From CAVPRW01 sp046727435 [NCBI: bacterium] (GTDB taxonomy: Bacteria > Tectomicrobia > Entotheonellia > J063), in assembly GCA_046727435.1 (NCBI GenBank), contig JBKPCR010000117.1, forward strand, positions 1-15,829: a DNA stretch of 15,829 nucleotides, read 5' to 3'. Position 1 is the stretch's first letter. Every line of letters begins with the position of its first letter. This document shows, in pieces, positions 14,777 to 15,829 of this stretch. The translations under genes were made by a program, and so were the position numbers. Under the pieces are notes generated by a model that was not told where the DNA came from, did no database searches, and saw only the letters and a program-made list of their open reading frames with translations.

Positions 14777-14785
14777 TGCTAAAGT
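14777..14785 (+). promoter_or_regulatory. Possible extended -10 promoter for the serine hydrolase
   Basis: TGCTAAAGT has the TGn extension and a four-of-six -10 hexamer, 40 bases before ATG 14826. Weaker than the two TGCTAGAAT sites. Confidence 0.25.
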
Positions 14786-14825
14786 CAGGAAAAATGCGTG
14801 TACACCTATGACAAAGGAGCGATCG

Positions 14826-15829
14826 ATGGCTACTATACAGGCACCACCGTTTCCGAATTTTGCCCCCGTCCTGGAGAAGGACACCCCCGTGAGTCAAGGC
14901 ATCGACGAGGCCTGCCTCGATCGTCTTTATAAGCGGATCGAGGCGCATATCGCTGCCGGGTGGTATCCCGGCGCTGCCATCGCCATGGCGCGCCATGGCG
15001 TGTTGGTGGCGGCGCGGAGCTTCGGCGTTGCACGCCTGGCGGGGGCGGGTCAACCTGCTGTGGGCACGGATCAGGAGACCATGTGGCTGCTGTATTCGCA
15101 GACGAAGCCGATCACATCGTGTGCCGTCTGGTATCTGGTGGAGCACGGGCTCCTGCGCTTCCACGACGCCGTGGCCGATTACCTCCCCGAATTTTCCCGT
15201 TTCGGCAAGGGGCGGGTGACGCTGCACCACTTGCTCTCGCATCAGGCCGGATTTCCCGATGCCAATGTCCCCCCCGAGGCCTGGGAAGATCATAAATTCC
15301 TGCGCGAGTGCGTGTGTAACTTCACGCTCGAGTGGGAGCCCGGCGCCCGAGTCGTCTATCACAGCGCCGCCGCGCACTGGACTCAGGCCGTCCTCATCGA
15401 GGCGGTCACTGGTCAAGACTACCGCCAGTTCATCCGCGACCACGTGTTGGAGCCACTGGGACTGCACAGCCTGCGGGTTGGCGTGCCGGATGCGCTGCAC
15501 GATCGACTGGCGGGGGCCTATCAGCGCACCGAGAGTGGGGAGCACGAGACGCTTGCGGATCGGAACACCCCGGCCTTCTGGCGCGCCGGCGTGCCAGGGG
15601 GGGGAGGATACAGTACAGCCATGGATCTCGTGACTTTCTATCAAATGTTGCTCCACCTCGGAGTGCTTCACGGCACCCGCATCCTGGGGCCGCGTACCGT
15701 CCAATACGTGACGCGTAATCATACCGGAGACCGCATCGACGAGCGCTTCGGCCTGCCGATGCATCGCGGCTTGGGGGTCCATGTGCGCGGCTTATCGCCA
15801 ACGATCCGTGGCTTGGGGAGCACCGCCGC
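14826..15829 (+). CDS. Serine hydrolase, beta-lactamase/DD-peptidase class C family (3' partial)
   Basis: The frame is open from ATG 14826 to the window edge (334 codons), preceded by AAAGGAG. Family motifs: WYPGAAIAMARHG near residues 46-58, the S-x-x-K catalytic tetrad YSQTKPIT with Ser91 and Lys94, DYLPEFSRFG, VTLHHLLSHQAGFPD (132-146), and Tyr178 in the YHS triad that replaces the usual Y-x-N. The third motif (H/K-x-G) should lie beyond the window. No signal peptide is apparent, so a cytoplasmic esterase/EstB-like hydrolase is more likely than a cell-wall enzyme or an antibiotic-resistance lactamase; substrate unknown. A long open frame on the opposite strand through this gene is an artefact of its composition. 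Divergent from the EamA transporter. Confidence 0.9.
   Translation, partial: MATIQAPPFPNFAPVLEKDTPVSQGIDEACLDRLYKRIEAHIAAGWYPGAAIAMARHGVLVAARSFGVARLAGAGQPAVGTDQETMWLLYSQTKPITSCAVWYLVEHGLLRFHDAVADYLPEFSRFGKGRVTLHHLLSHQAGFPDANVPPEAWEDHKFLRECVCNFTLEWEPGARVVYHSAAAHWTQAVLIEAVTGQDYRQFIRDHVLEPLGLHSLRVGVPDALHDRLAGAYQRTESGEHETLADRNTPAFWRAGVPGGGGYSTAMDLVTFYQMLLHLGVLHGTRILGPRTVQYVTRNHTGDRIDERFGLPMHRGLGVHVRGLSPTIRGLGSTA

Noticed and set aside
14625-15782. 385-codon open frame on the minus strand
   Set aside because: Exactly antisense to the serine hydrolase, whose SxxK and Tyr motifs are clear on +. The minus frame has no family resemblance, an odd His/Arg/Gln-rich composition and no ribosome-binding site.
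1-15829. CRISPR array, tRNA, rRNA or phage defence system
   Set aside because: No regularly spaced repeats, no tRNA-like T-arm or cloverleaf, no rRNA segments and no nuclease/helicase/toxin cluster seen in any frame.

Overview
The window looks like a chromosomal stretch from an uncultivated, moderately GC-rich Gram-negative-type bacterium. Gene families, divergent sequences and loose gene packing suggest a Tectomicrobia/Entotheonella- or deltaproteobacteria-like lineage, but no marker gene is present and this placement is low-confidence inference.

Left part (1-4152, all on +): the 3' end of an amidohydrolase-2 family metal hydrolase; a headless Rpn/YhgA-type (PD-(D/E)XK transposase-like) gene remnant; an unknown 163-aa protein; a cysteine-free OsmC-like protein; an unexported PhnD-type substrate-binding protein; and a DJ-1/PfpI protein whose signal peptide is separated from its catalytic domain by a one-base frameshift in a G5 run.

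Mobile-element scar (4153-6087): a decayed IS1182-like transposase remnant on the minus strand, with an internal deletion and an in-frame stop, lies directly against the 5' end of an intact integron integrase (IntI-type tyrosine recombinase) on the plus strand. The integrase reading frame is open, but two of the six catalytic residues are substituted (box-I Arg to Cys, box-II His to Tyr). I see no attI site and no cassette array. This is the most striking observation in the window.

Metabolic block (6089-12016, all on -): malate synthase, then a tightly packed four-gene operon for a molybdenum hydroxylase of the xanthine dehydrogenase/CO dehydrogenase superfamily: FAD subunit (CoxM-like), 2Fe-2S subunit (CoxS-like), molybdopterin subunit (CoxL-like) and a MoaD/ThiS-like protein. 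The large subunit lacks the form-I CO dehydrogenase loop, so the substrate is not CO by the usual criterion. The MoaD-like protein carries a 22-residue tail after its diglycine and ends one base from the integrase stop.

Right part (12481-15829): a small unknown protein, a DinB-family metal-binding protein, an EamA/DMT transporter (convergent with DinB) and the 5' part of a class C beta-lactamase-like serine hydrolase (divergent from the transporter). Several genes here are preceded by a similar extended -10 element (TGCTAGAAT or close).
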